Part shown: in pieces, positions 39,290-60,048 of the stretch | Layout of the letters: each line of letters opens with the position of its first letter | Position numbering within the stretch: position 1 is the stretch's first letter | DNA from: Cristatella mucedo | Lineage: Eukaryota > Bryozoa > Phylactolaemata > Cristatellidae | NCBI GenBank assembly: GCA_009760855.2 | Contig: WPIO01000105.1 | Location: 414,501 to 478,500 of the forward strand | DNA length: 64,000 nucleotides | Reading direction: 5' to 3' | Notes under the pieces: model-generated | Database searches by the model: none | Told to the model about the DNA's origin: nothing | The model's input: the letters and a program-made list of their open reading frames with translations, nothing else | Position numbers and translations under genes: made by a program

Positions 39290-39411
39290 ATAATTCATCC
39301 GAATAGCATCCTACGAGAACTTAATTTTTATCCAGGCTCTCTTCAAGTGCTGTAGGACTCGACCCCACGACCTTAGTCAATCATGCCTAGCTCCTTACTA
39401 CTGGGCCAACG
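39290..39411 (-). mobile_element. SINE family B, diverged
   Basis: Reverse copy: ATAATTCATCCGAATAGCAT, ACGAGAACTTAATTTTTATC, GGACTCGACCCCACGACC, head TACTGGGCCAAC. Confidence 0.68.
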
Positions 39412-39429
39412 AGAACAGTACGCCTAGAT

Positions 39430-39573
39430 TACACGCCGCCATCTAGGGATAATGCTAGCTGAACAAATCTTAAGGGTTAAGACTTCCAGTTTTCGGATGG
39501 CAGTAGGTTCTCCCATAACTAAAAGGTTGGTCTTATCATCGTTAACTTCAAGAAGATAATAGCCATCCAAATG
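39430..39573 (-). mobile_element. L2-type LINE fragment
   Basis: A ~140 bp fragment matches the RT region after YADD (VNDDKTNLLVMGEPTAIRKL, LTLKICSASI). It ends where the (ATT)n tail of the next copy begins, so the downstream insertion may have split an older element. Confidence 0.7.
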
Positions 39574-39575
39574 TA

Positions 39576-40585
39576 GATAATAATAATAATTATAATAATA
39601 GTAATACACTAGCGACCTCAGAGAACTCAATCTCTTTCTTGGCACTTTAAAATAGCTGCAAAGCAAGCACGATCGAATGGTTAGCGGTAGCATGCTCAAA
39701 ACGCAACAAGAATAACATGGTTAGGGTGACATGCACAGGGTCAGCATGCACATATGGTTAGTGGCAGCATGCACAGTATCAGCACCTACAAGTACATAAA
39801 GGTCGAATCACAGGGACCCACTAAATGACGTGATACATAGATGCGTTTTTAGTTTCTTTTTAAATGTGGTCAGTCCAGGAGATCTCGTGAAACAAGTCGG
39901 GAGTGAGTTTCAGGCATTGGGAGCATACAAACTAAAGACAGGGTCTCCAGAGGATTTGAGGTTTTGTACAAGGTATAAGTAAACGATTAGATTCCGAAAA
40001 GCCGATGGTACGATAATAATAATGCACTTGATACGATGCTTAGACTGGTTGGGTATTAGATCTAATAGTTTAGCTGTAGCAAAAGAATAAAGGGACCTAA
40101 ATTCGAGTGAACAAACCTTGAAGTCGATGCGTTGCTTGGCTGGAATCCAGTGCAGGTCGGCGAGAAGTGTTGTGATGTGGCAACTGCGTCACGGCAGAAT
40201 AAGCCTAGCTGCGGAGTTTTGCATAAGCTGTCAGCGCCTGAGTGCACAGGCCGGTAGGCCAGTAAGCAGTGAGTGACAGAAGTCAAGACGGGATGTCGAA
40301 AATGCATAGACCAATTTAGATGCGGTATCCCTGTCAAAACAGGCCCGAATTTTAGCAATGTTATATAGCTGAAAGTAGGCAGACAGGACTGTGGAGCTAA
40401 TTTGGTCATTTAATGAAAGGTCACTTTGGAACATGACTTGTAGATTTCGCGAAGATTCAGCAGGAAATATGCTTGCAAAGCCGATTTTGAGCGTTAACCT
40501 TTCCGATTTCTGAATCACACTTGGTTTGCTTATAAAGAATAAGTTGGTTGTATCATCGTCCAATTTAATAAAGCTTGGTGACATC
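39576..40585 (-). mobile_element. L2-type LINE 3' half
   Basis: The (ATT)n tail is at 39576-39610, followed by the 3' UTR and RT thumb in reverse orientation. The frame at 40231-40584 keeps IQKSERLTLKIG and AYFQLYNIAKIRACFDRD. The C-terminal part is frameshifted. The 5' end at ~40585 abuts the tail of the next L2 copy, so the two insertions are adjacent in the same orientation. Confidence 0.82.
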
Positions 40586-40595
40586 CATGTGTAGA

Positions 40596-42800
40596 TAACA
40601 ATAGTAATAATAATAATAATACATTTCTACGGCACCCTCAGCGAACTGAATCTCTCTAGGCACTTTACAGATGCTGCATGTATAGCATTAAGAAATGCTT
40701 GGTGGTAACGTCAGCCAGCTGCAGGCACAGCTTAAGAAGGTACTTGCATACAAAGGACGAATCACAAAGACCCACCAAATGCTGTAACAACAAAGGTGCG
40801 TTGTAAGCTTTTTCGGATGTCATCAACACATGCAGCAAGGGAGTTAAGAGAATTTGACTTGTAAAGCTGAAAGGTACAACTGAGTGTCATCGGCGTAGAA
40901 GGGAAAGCCTAGATTGTGCTTGGCAGCCACATCGGCAAGAGGGAGAGTATAAACCATGAAAAAAAACGGGACCAAGCACAGAGCCCTGAGGTACCCCATA
41001 TTTCAGAGGCTCCTTGGTTGATCTTGGCCCATCCATATCAATACTCTGGAGTCTCCCACATAGGACCTGAACCATTGCAATGCAGTGCCAGTGATGCCCA
41101 GGCAATATGAGAGGTGCTCAAAAAGAACTTTGTGATCGAAAGTATCGAAAGCTGCCGAAAGATCGAGCAAAAAAGCAGAGAAACTCTATCTAAGTCTGCA
41201 TTCCTAAGCAGGTCGTTATACATCCGGAGCAATGCCGAATCTGTGGAGTGATTAGCTCTAAAACCAGATTCGAACTTACTAGCAAGGTTTGAATTTTTAA
41301 TATATGAGTTTAGCTGGTCTGCCACAACCCGTTCCAGTGTCTTAAATAGGAATGATAGAAGGAGACTGGGTGGAAGTTGCTCAAGTTCTCTTGGTCTAGT
41401 GTTGCTTTCTTGAGTAGTGGTCTGACTAAAGCTTCGTTGAAAGGTGCAGGGACATGACCTGATGCTAATGACATATTTATAATGCTAGTTAGGCACGGCA
41501 TCGGCAGTTCAATGCATCGTAGAAGCAGGACAGTGGGAATAGGGTCCAAAGGATTATTTGTCCTCTTTGATTGGGATATGAACTTCAGGACGAGGTCACA
41601 AGTGACCTTGAATCTAGACATTGAGGTGCCATATGGAATTGAGGGACAGGATTCAAGGGGGATGCTGCCATATTAGGGATAAACTTCCTGATCTTGTCAA
41701 TCTTCTGGACAAAGAAGCTAGAGAAGCGATCAGCTAGATCATCACAGGGATCACTAGGTAAGGAGCAAATCTGGGAATGGTTAAGGAGACAGTTGATCGT
41801 CGAAATCAGCATTTTTGGATTGTGCATCTGTGATTCAGTAATATTTTTTTTATAGAAGCTAGACTTGACAATTGCTAGGACGGATTGGTACGATCTACAG
41901 TGGTCCTCGTATGCCTGTCAATGGACAGTCAGTCCCGATCTTTTTTGTGCTTTTTTTCCAAGCTTTCGCTTAGTAAACCTAGCTTTTTTAATGTCTGTGG
42001 AAAACCAAAGGCAGTCAAGGCGAGGGTGCACAGTGTGCTTAGTCAGAGGTACAAACTCATCGAGCATGTCAGCTAGTGTCGTGTTATAGCAATCTACCAC
42101 GATGACAGGTCGGAAGGGGGATTAAGCAGCAGAGACGAAGCAGATATTCTCGCACGAACAGCATCGACGTCAAGGGTCTTGAGGTTTTGCGATTCACGGG
42201 TGATTTTAGGTGAGGAGGAGGACACACAATGTAGACTGAATTAGATTTGCATGTGGCCAGATAAGCAGAATTCGGTCGAGTGTGTGACCCTTGACGTGAG
42301 TAGGGCCTTGAACATGAGCCACAAGAAACAATAAGTCAGTCAGTGCACGAGATTCGGTGCTGCAGGCGTCACATAGGTTATCAAAACGATATGGACATTG
42401 GAATCACCCAAAATAAGGAAAGATCAAGTTCCTGCTAACAGAATCAAAATTTGATCACAAAAATCTGGGATAAAGGAGGAATAAGTACCAGCTGAGCGAT
42501 AGACTACTGCCAAATTTTTGGGTGAAGTCAAGACAACTGATTCGAATAACTGCTTCTCGGGTTCTGCAAACGGCTGGAAATTGAAAATCTAGCGTGTGAT
42601 AATAGTGCCTCCACCTCCAGTTTGATTGGTATAGGGTGTGAAAGAAGGAGAAGCCAGTCAGGATGAGTCATTAATCATCGGACGGTCTACCGATTTTAGC
42701 CTGGTTTCAATCAAGGCGAGCAGATGGATGCCTTTTCAGAAATAAGGTCCCTTATTAAAAGGGGTTTACTGCAAATTAAGCGAGGACTAAAAAGCATTAA
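40596..42800 (-). mobile_element. L2-type LINE copy with endonuclease region, internally deleted
   Basis: Reading on the minus strand from 42800 down: an APE-like endonuclease remnant (LLALIETRL near 42700, NLAVVYRSAGTYSSFIPD near 42490) and a linker (LADRFSSFFVQKIDKIR). Then RT finger and palm: SPLDPIPT equivalent at ~41560, [32 protein letters not shown] near 41000. The sequence then jumps from the palm directly to the 3' UTR (40620-40800) and the (ATT)n tail at 40596-40620, so the YADD-to-C-terminus part is deleted. Several frameshifts are present. It is the longest window copy reaching the endonuclease. Confidence 0.85.
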
Positions 42801-43369
42801 GTTGGGCCGCTTAAGTTATAGCAAGCCGGATGATCACTAAGTTAGAGAGATTCACAGTAATGCTTGACGGAGAATGCGCTGAGCTGTTCGAGACAGTGCA
42901 TAGAATACCAAATGAACGGGTACTCAGCTCGTGCTAAACAAGCGGTGTCTCAGCTCGCTGCTCCGTCCGCCCAACTTAATGCTTCGGCACAGGAGTGCTT
43001 TTCTTTTGTTAAGGCACAAGTTACGGATCTTAGCAACAGCAATAACATCTAGGAATGCATTTGAACTACCATAACGAAGCGATAAAGGGTACGCACGAAC
43101 ACAACTAATATGCAGGTTACTAGCTGCCGGCGTATCTAACGCCGCAACCGCCGGCGTGGCAAACTCATCTTAAAGTGATAAGCGTTTAGATGTCCATAGG
43201 CATGTAATTTCTTACGCGCTATGATCTAAAAACAAACAGACGAGCTATAAACATGTCTTGGATATATCGGTTTCCCTATATGATGTTCACAAAAAACTTT
43301 GGTTTTCGGAGGAAAATTATGCAAGAGACAAGAAACGCTAGTAGCGCTTGGTGTGGATGTTGGCGATGC

Positions 43370-43840
43370 TGGGAGCAAACGAATCGAATCTGACGAGGAG
43401 CATGGCTTAGACGGGTAGAATGATTGATAGAGCTGAGTGTCATTGACGTACTAATGAAAGCCGAGATTGTGCTTGGGAGTGACGTCGGCCAGAGGGAGAG
43501 ACAATAGATAGTAAAAAATGGGGCATAGCTCGAGCCCTAAAATATCCCATACTTAAGGGCTCAATAGATTATTGACAGCCGTTCACATCTACAATCTGAA
43601 ATCTCTCACTGAAGTAGTGCGTACCCCAGTTTAGCACAGTGCCAGTGACACCGTGTGGAGAGATGCTCCAGAGGGGTCTGGTTGTCTACAGTGGCAAATG
43701 TCACTGATAGATCAAGGATTATCAGCAGAGATGCCCAATCCAAATCAGCATCGTTCAAAAGGTTACTGTAAATTTGACGCAGAGTAGTTTCTCCGGAACG
43801 GCTTGATTGAAATCCCGATTGCACCTTGGTAGCAAGGTAT
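43370..43840 (-). mobile_element. Diverged L2-type LINE fragment
   Basis: The minus-strand palm region reads LIILDLSVTFATVDNQTPLE, with the catalytic-motif A pattern still visible. It continues to a shifted remnant of the YADD region near 43450. Many changes indicate an old copy. Confidence 0.7.
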
Positions 43841-44155
43841 TAAAGGGTAAGGTGCTGGGTAAGGCTTAGCCACTGGGCCCCCATTTGTTTAAGCGACTTG
43901 GACAAGAATGGCAAAGGAAGACTAGATGTTGGCAACAAGTTCTCGGTTACGAAAGAAACTGGCTGACTCGCACGTGTAAGAAAATCACGGCATTTTATTC
44001 ATCAATTTGCGAAGTCGAGAGAAACATTGCAGTAGATGTCAGGTCACATTGCGACACCCATAATAAGAAGATGCTGGCAAAACCTGAAGGTGAGCCATGG
44101 AAACGTAGAGATCGCGAGACAGACCATTAATCTTATACGTCGCCCTAAGGCCTCG

Positions 44156-44456
<301 letters not shown>

Positions 44457-45294
44457 CATGTAAAGACAGTTTTTTTTTGGGCAACGGTCACATTACTCGT
44501 AGCACAGACACAATGAGCAGCATCGTCGCAGAGTACTGAAGCAGCTTTTCCAGCATCAGAGCAGCAGTCAATGACCTCAATAGCTTACACACTAGCAGTA
44601 TCGAAACAAGTAACCAAGTGTCACAAGTTCTACAGTGGCTATAACCGGCACTATAAGAACGATTACTTGGTTCCTTACATCTTCTATTAAGGCTAAGGTA
44701 ACAGTCTTCTACAAGTTACCAACAGCCATTTCCAATTTCCATTTGCTTTGTTTTAAAATTAACTCCAGCTTCTCAAGACGTGCATCATCGGGTTTCCCGA
44801 TTTCCCCATACGGAGCTTTAACCGTGGCCATAGTGCGACATTGTATGCATGTGCTACATTGGTTACCTGATACTTTGACATCTTCTAGTTGAACAGTAAT
44901 AAGTTCAATCCTGCTGCAGTCAAGAGCACACTAAAGTTCTGGCCTCCTAGCAGTATCAGCAAAGTGCTAATTAGTGGTCTCACAGAAAGTACCTTTGCGA
45001 TAGATATTTCTAATTTCTGCCAAGGTCAGAACGATGCCATATATTAATTGGTTTAATTTTGGTTAAACACGACATCAGAGTTTATCAACGTTCAGCAGGG
45101 GATTTTCTGAACTACCAAATTCGGCAGATCAAACATCTAATACACCCTTCAAACGCTCAATATCTCTTTTAGTAAGTTACTCAATAATGTCAATAAAGCA
45201 ATCCCTCTCTAATGTTCAACGTTTACCAATATGGTCGCAAGAAACATTACTAGCACAAGACTGCAATGGAAACTCAGCACTCATCCAACATTTT

Positions 45295-45752
45295 TGACTC
45301 CAAAAATCTAATCCCCCACCAGGCTTAGCATTGTGCCACCCGCTTTCCGGAATCTAATAGATTACCCCTACCTCGTACGAACCTCAAATCATTTGGAGAC
45401 CATGCATTAAGTTCGTATGCTCCCAAAGCCTGGAACTCACTTCGACTTTCGTCACGACATCGCCTGACTTGTCCACATTAAAAAAATTAAAAACGCACCT
45501 ATTTATCAAAGCATTTAGTGCTTGTGATTCGACCTGTATGTGCTTATGCATGCTGACACTGTGCATCCTGCCACTAACCATACTTGCATACTGACCGTAT
45601 GCATATCACCCTCACCATGTTTTTCTTGTTGTCATTGATCATGCTACCACAAATCATTTGATCGTGTTTCCTTTGCAGCAAATGTAAAGTGCCAAGAAAG
45701 AGTTCGAGTTCTCTGAGGGCGCTATATCAAGTGTATTATTATTATTACTCTT
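45295..45752 (+). mobile_element. L2-type LINE 3' fragment
   Basis: Matches the last ~80 RT codons with frameshifts (KSFGDHALS, AWNSL remnants). It carries the 3' UTR with the AGCAAATGTAAAG and TTCTCTGAGGGCGC block, and an (ATT)n tail at 45735-45748. Confidence 0.8.
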
Positions 45753-45954
45753 TTGCCTCCTCCGTCAGCAGCAGCTGTGGTCACGTCGAGCCGGTCTTCA
45801 CTGGATTTTGGCCGACTCGTCAGCACCTTGCCATTAGCGGCCAAGGCTTTGCAAGCCACCACGCAGCAAGGCAAATGCAATGATCAGGACAGGAACCTAC
45901 TACATATGAATGTATTTTTTTCGTCTGTAGCACCACGAATCCTTAAAGACTCAG

Positions 45955-48175
45955 CCGGTGTTGGTAAACGATAAGACGATTAGCATCAGAAAAGCAAATG
46001 GTACGATATCTAGCCTCTTGATAGAGTAGTTGTGATAGGTACGCTGAAGTAAGTGAATACGTGACAGAACCTTGTAGTCGATGCGATGCTTGATTGGGAG
46101 CCAGTGCAGATCGACGAGAAGTGATGTCATGTGGCAACTGCGGTGCTCTCACACCTAGCTGAAGAGTTGCTTGCTGCCTGATTGCACAGGCGGGTATACC
46201 AGCAAGCAACGAGTTACATAAGTCAAGACGGGATGTCACAAATGCATGGACTAATTTGGATGAAGTGTTCTTGTATAAGCAAGCCCGAATTTAGTAATGT
46301 TATGTAGCTGAAAGTAGGCAGACTTGACTTCGGAGCTGATTTGCTCATCTACTGAAAGTCATCTTGGAACAGGAGACCTAGATTACGTACAGATTCAATA
46401 GGCAATTTCTTGTGGATCCGATTTTTAGCGATAATCTTTCAAGATTCTGAGTCACACTTGGTTTTCTCATAGCTAGTTAGTTGGCTTTGTCGTCATTTAG
46501 TTTGACAAAATTGGCTGCCATCCATACTCGGATGTCAGCAATACACCCAGCAAGCGACTTGAGAGAATTTGACGTGCTAGAGGGCTGGGAGAGATCAAAG
46601 CAAAGGTACAACTGAGTGTCATCCGCATAGAAGTGAAAACCTAGATTGTGCTTGGCAACATATCGGCAAGAGGGAGAGTATAAACCGGGAACAGAACGGG
46701 ATCAGACGCAGAGCCCTGAGGTACATCGTACTCCAGTGACTCCTCGAATGATCTCTGTCGGTTCACTCGGTCGGCTCTGGAGTCTCCCATTGAGATAGGA
46801 GCTGAACCATCGCAGTGCAGATTCAGTGATACCCAAGGGAGATGAGAGGTGCTCAAGAAAGATTTTGTAATCAATTCTATCAAACGCTTCCGAAAGATAA
46901 AAGCAAAACTTGTAGGGAGATTTTACCCAAATCTACATTCCTGATACATTATTTATAATATGGTATTATGATATAATATATACATCCTACGCGATGCAGA
47001 CTCAGTCGAGTGATTAGCTTTAAATCCAGACTGGAACTAGTGGGTTTCAGGTTTCAAATATGAAAGTTCAGCTTATCTGCCATAACTTGTCCCAGTTTCT
47101 TTGATATGAACTGTAGAAAAGAGACTAGGGGAAGCTTTTGGTCTTGTTCAAGCTCTTGGTCTTGGTTGCTTTTTTAATTAGTGGTCTAAAAACAGCCCAC
47201 TGAAAGGTGCAGGGACGTGACCTGAGGCTAAGGGCATAGCTAGTATATTTGGTTATGCATGGAAGCAGCAGATCTATGCATCGTAGGAAGTAGGACAGTG
47301 AGAATAGGGTCTAGAGGACTAGTGATCTTCTTTGACTGGGAGATAAATTTCAGGATAAAGTCACTCGTGGTCTCCTTGAATGCAGACATCGAGGTAGTGC
47401 AAGGAATCTATGGACATCAGTCCTGTGTTGATGTAATTGAGGAACCGGAGTCCAGAGGGGATGCTGCCACCCGTAGGGATGGAATCTCTGATCTTGTCTA
47501 TCTTGTTGACAAAGAAACTGGAGAAGCGATCGGCAAAGTCACGGCAAGGATCACTTGATAAGGAACTAATCTGGGAGCGGTTAGGGAGATGGTTGATGGT
47601 AGAGATCTGCATTTTTGGATTGTGCATCTGTGATTTAAAAATATTTTTGTAGAAGCTAGTTTTGGCCTTTGCTAGGATTAATTGGTATGATCTACAGTAG
47701 TCTTCGTATGCCTGAGGTAGGCAGTCAGGCCTATGCTGCCACTACCATACTTGCATGCTGATCCTGTGCATGTCACCTCCAACCATGTTAGGTTTGCTGA
47801 CATCGAGCATGATGTATGCTTTCTCAAGCTTGCACTTAGTAGACCTAGCTTGCTTTATGTCTTCGGTAAACCATAGGCTGCCTGAGCGAGGGTGTCCACA
47901 GTGGGCTTAGTCAGGGGTGCAGCTCGTTAAGCAGGTCCATCATGTTGTAGCATCATACGAATGATAACAGGTCGGAAGGGGAATTGATCAGCAGGGGCGA
48001 AGAAGATATTTTTGCCCTGACAACATCAACGTCAAGGTTGTCGATGCTTCACGATTCAAAGATGCTTTTGGATGTGGAGGAGGGCGCACACTGTAGACTG
48101 AATGAGATCTGCATGTGGTCAGATAAGTATCATTTGGTAATGATAAGTGAAAATAGCATGCAGTTGTAAGTTGGA
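45955..48175 (-). mobile_element. Long L2-type LINE copy, degenerate
   Basis: Minus-strand order from 48175 down: a remnant of the segment after the endonuclease, linker (LADRFSSFFVNKIDKIRD equivalent at ~47500), RT finger (~47200), palm (GVPQGS near 46720, YADD region ~46640), thumb (TSRLDLCNSLLAGIPACAIR at ~46220). It has numerous frameshifts and deletions. The 3' UTR is lost near 45955. A 90 bp plus-strand piece of L2 3' UTR (~47728-47815) interrupts it. Confidence 0.8.
47728..47815 (+). mobile_element. L2 3' UTR piece inserted in an opposite-strand L2
   Basis: TGCTGCCACTACCATACTTG and CTGATCCTGTGCATGTCACC match the 3' UTR of plus-strand L2 copies (for example near 32980), but lie within a minus-strand L2 copy. 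Confidence 0.6.
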
Positions 48176-48184
48176 AGTAGCCCT

Positions 48185-48700
48185 TCAGGATGGCTGGAAA
48201 GGATGTGCCTAAGCTCTCAGCATGAGAGTGGATGTCGTTGTGTAAGAATTGTGGGAGTGAGTTGCCCAGTCTGGGACGTGCAGAGCAAAAGCTTCTATCG
48301 GCTTCTATCTATCTTCTATCTTCTTTCAACGGTCTTTAAGCCTAGGAATGAAACAGCTAGTCTATTGCTCATTGAGGACCTTGGGCACGAGGAGGCTGAA
48401 CCTGATGCACATGAAGAGCCACGATATAGCGGACCTTATATATTTCAGCATGAGAACTTAACTCTGCATCCGTCGATCAACCGAGCGCAACCGCAGCTCC
48501 TTCAGCAAAGGAAACACTTGGCTGAACCTCTGGGATTTGCTAGCTAGCCTTGCAGCCATATTCATTGCCAGCTGCAGGGGCCTAATTGCTTTTATCGCTA
48601 GCCCAGCAAAATGAAAATGCAAAAAAGCCAGATTCCACAATACCAGGGAGCTAGTTAAATTATTTGCAAGTCACTGTGTGGAAAACAGTTCCCAATCGGA
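48185..48700 (-). mobile_element. LINE family 2 fragment
   Basis: Reverse-oriented family-2 RT C-terminus: the AGAGCAAAAGCTTC and AACGGTCTTTAAGC blocks at ~48280-48340, then AIRPLQLAMNMAARLASKSQ at ~48545-48600. Small internal duplications (TTCTATC repeats) near 48296-48325. Confidence 0.7.
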
Positions 48701-48807
48701 CGTGCTGGCTTGCCATGGAGGCAAACTTCTTAATACAATTGTGCTGTTCACCAACAAATAGACATACAGCACTGGTGTAGCTAGAACAATTTTAAGGGAT
48801 GCTGAAC

Positions 48808-48965
48808 CACTCACAGCCCAGGGGTAAGCTACTGGGTTCCCACGACCCCGGTAGTGGGTTCGATGGGCAGCAGAAAAATATTTATTGCTAACTGCAAGTG
48901 GGGCGATAGCCTCTAAGAGTCTTCAGCTGCTAAATGAGGCTGTTAGATCGGGCGACTTTTATATT
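48808..48965 (+). mobile_element. Diverged SINE-A-like element
   Basis: AGCCCAGGGGTAAGCTACTG head, GTAGTGGGTTCGATGGGC B-box remnant, CTGCAAGTGGGGCGATAGCC, TGAGGCTGTTAGATC 3' part. Confidence 0.5.
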
Positions 48966-49794
48966 TATCAGGAGAGTGTAGATCTTTCTCGGATGAGTCA
49001 ATCACTGAGCCTGAAGATGGCAGGTCATTACTGGATTGCCTTCCACAAGTTCCAGCAAGCAGCCCCCTTAGAGCATGCAACCTAACACCACTGCCGTCTC
49101 CTGTGGCAACGTAGTGGCAGCACTTAGTCCACTTGAACTCCTAAACGCTGGTAAATACTCAAGCCTCTAGAACGACCAAGTCCTGTTCTCTGATCTGGGA
49201 GACTCTGCTTACAACGCTTTTCTTCGTGCTGAGAGCCCATGAAAACAGCCAGCCGTCTGCTGCAGATGTCATGTCTCACAGGAGCTGCTGTCACGACACG
49301 CCCTGCCCCGATCTGACTAACTTTCTGGCTGATCACCGAGGCCCTTATTGCTTGCTCGAAGTGGGTAGCACACTTGCTCATTGACACGGTTAGGCAACTA
49401 CGGCCAGCTTAACCGTTTGCCCCCATTCTCCACTATGCAACTGAATTGGTTCCAGGTACGTCAAAGGCTAATGCCCAGGCAGGAGTAAATCAACTGCGAA
49501 CGGATTCTTCAGCCCGGCGCTCGCATGCACGTGCTGCAGTCAGTTTCGAACTTCACTTCTCTGAATTCGGAGCTACTATAGACATCGCGGCAGACGTTTA
49601 TCACGCTGAGCACAGACGCCGGTGCTGCACTCCTCGTTTGACATTGACTTGTCCTTAGATCGCGCGTTACCTTCGACATCTCTCCGAACCAAACGTCCGC
49701 TGAGCGGGTGCAGACTCAAGCAAGTCGGCCTTGCTTACGGAAGAGCAGCGCTTGATTATGAAACTAAAGGAACAAGAAACTGCAGCTCGTTCTT
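48966..49794. other. No supported gene
   Basis: Sequence between a SINE-A-like piece and an L2 3' UTR fragment. No motif or repeat identified. Confidence 0.4.
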
Positions 49795-49901
49795 AAATCT
49801 ACCACTAACCATTCGATCGTGCTTCCTTTGCAGCAGATGTGAAGTGCCTAGAAAAAATTGAGTTCTCTGAGGGCTTTATATAAAGTTTATTATTATTATT
49901 A
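49795..49901 (+). mobile_element. L2-type LINE 3' UTR fragment
   Basis: The last ~100 bp of the L2 3' UTR with stem-loop remnant and an (ATT)n tail at 49887-49901. A SINE-B copy begins directly at the end of this tail. Confidence 0.75.
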
Positions 49902-50053
49902 TGTTTGGTCCACCGGTTAAGGTGCACGCCCCCACCGAGGTCATGCCGAGGTCGTGGGCTCGAGCCCCGAGGCATATGTGAAGCGCCTGAATAGAGATTA
50001 AGTTCTCTTGGGGCGCTATACAAATGAATTGTATATTTATATTTATATATATG
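49902..50053 (+). mobile_element. SINE family B, well-preserved
   Basis: GTTTGGTCCACCGGTTAAGG head, B box GTGGGCTCGAGCCCCGAGGC. The 34-nt stem-loop at 49983-50016 is identical to the L2 one at 29 of 34 positions by direct comparison. Then TATACAAATGAATTG and a (TATATTTA)-type tail. Inserted at the end of an L2 (ATT)n tail. Confidence 0.86.
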
Positions 50054-50330
50054 TTAAATCCACATGTCATTTTCAATCGCGATCGAATGTCTACCCATTT
50101 CCTACTGGTAGGCACATATGCTATTTGGTCTGCTAGTGGTGATGACTTCGAGATACTGGGGCAGCTTTCGACTTGGTTGTTTAATATGGTGGATGACGTT
50201 ATCTCTGAGAAGAGAGTGGTTGTTTTCGGATCCTTTCAAAATATGGCTGATTGCCCGAAAGATTTCGCGTAAGTTTAGAGATAGCACGAGCCGACGAGGA
50301 TTAAAAGCCTACCCCTCCCCGTGAAGTCTA

Positions 50331-51017
50331 AAGCTGCGTTTACAGGCAGACTTTCCCACAGATTGGACTACTACGTCATCATACGTAACAGCATTTGGGG
50401 AGGAGCCAAGTCTGCAGACTCATCAGAAGGAGAATCTCAACTTTTTGGCTCGTTGTTGATCCAGCCGACCAATCAAAACCCCCGGGCTCTTCACGTACAG
50501 CTAATAAAACTGGCTGTCGTCCGTAGGCTTGAGTCAAATTGAGGCGTTCAGAGCAAGTCCTTCAGTATGGGATGTTACGCGTTGTAACTAATGCTTCAGC
50601 CTTTTCTAAATAGCATACGCCGCACATCTGTTCATCAAATCCACCGACAGACCTCCGTAATGGGGAACGTTACTTAACACTATTCACCCACACACCCGTA
50701 GCGGCGAACATTACTTGGTACCGCTCGCCTTACCGAAAAAAGCTTTTTAAAATGATTGTCTTTGTTTTATGTATATTCTTCTCATAATACTCTACAATGA
50801 CGACTGCAGCGGCGAACGCAACTTCTGCCGCATTGGCTCGGCCTGGGAAACCCCCTTTCATACCAGCCCCACGGATTAGTGCACGGGCAGTGGTCGGGAC
50901 TAAGTCGACCAACAAATCTGTCGTGGGCGGGACTAAATCTGTCTAGTAAACATCCTAACGAGCGGGAAAGTGTGCCTGCGTCTGTTGGGAGGAAAGTCTG
51001 CAGTGCAAACACAGCTT
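50331..51017. mobile_element. Non-autonomous DNA transposon (MITE-like) with ~28 bp TIRs
   Basis: The left end starts AAGCTGCGTTTACAGGCAGA, then CTTTCC. The right end, read in reverse complement, starts AAGCTGTGTTTGCACTGCAG, then ACTTTCC. These match over about 28 bp with a few differences. The 687 bp interior holds a 48-codon frame from 50797 but nothing recognisable as a transposase. The target-site duplication is not clear. It sits ~270 bp downstream of the LATS stop codon, so it may overlap the LATS 3' UTR. Confidence 0.7.
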
Positions 51018-51290
51018 AAAAGAACTCAAAGTAGCAGGTGGTAGGGATCCGGGGCCCCCCCGAATTCCCCAAGGAGTAAGAGGAAGGTCGAGAGGGGAGC
51101 AAAACGCAGAACAAAATATAATTGACGGGCAAAATATAGTCAAACGAAAACGTCGCTCTTCGGCTGGCTCGCCAGGGTAGGGTCAAACAAAAATAACTCT
51201 TCGTCTGGTTCGAACGCACGTTCCAGCCGTGCGGGTCTCCGAGAGGGGGGGACTTCGGGTCCGCAGAGCGTGACAGCATGGCGGCAGCAG

Positions 51291-59455
<8,165 letters not shown>

Positions 59456-59609
59456 CTAAAAACCGTAGAGTTAGCAATGCGGCACGAGGAACCGCGAGGA
59501 ACAAGGCTGCACATGATCAGGAAAAACCAGCTAAAATAGCATTTAGTTTAGGCAGCAATCGCATGGTGAAGAAAAGAAAGATGTTACTCTGATATAAATA
59601 GATCGATTT

Positions 59610-59774
59610 GCTAATTTTAGCTAATTTAAAAGCTTCATTTGTTTGGAGGCAGAAAAGTCTTAACGGCTATCACCACCACTTGCGGTTGCCAATAAAGGAT
59701 CGCCCACTGCAGGATTCGAACCCACGACCTCGGTCGTGAAGAGCAAGCACCGGACCTCCTGGGCTATCGCGGCC
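59610..59774 (-). mobile_element. SINE family A, diverged, in LATS 5' intron
   Basis: Reverse copy: GGCTATCACCACCACTTGCG, B-box complement GGATTCGAACCCACGACC, head GGGCTATCGCGGCC. The 3' end is degraded. Confidence 0.7.
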
Positions 59775-59896
59775 AGATAGCTTAAGCTAGGACGGTTTTA
59801 GCTAGAGAAACTACGACAGCTGGAGCGAGATATGGAGAGAAAGGAGTGGAGCAGTGGAAAGGATGGAGTTAGGGAGAAAGAAACGATCGAGATAGG

Positions 59897-60048
59897 GTAG
59901 GTAAGGTGGTTGCTTTTCACGACCACTGTCCCGAGGTCATGAGTTCAATTCCTGCGGTGGGCGATCCTTTATCGCCGCTGCAAGCAGTGGTGATAGCCGT
60001 AAAGGCTCTTCTGTCGCTATACAAAAGAAGCTGTTTAATCAGCTGGTA
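59897..60048 (+). mobile_element. SINE family A in LATS 5' intron
   Basis: Forward copy, head truncated: GTAAGGTGGTTGCTTTTCAC, B box GAGTTCAATTCCTGCGG, GCAGTGGTGATAGCCGTAAA, CTGTCGCTATACAAAAGAAG, ending TTTAATCAGCTGG. Confidence 0.78.

Noticed and set aside
50797-50943. 48-codon frame starting MTTAAANATSAAL
   Set aside because: Lies wholly inside the TIR element at 50331-51017 and has no family match, so it is not treated as a gene.
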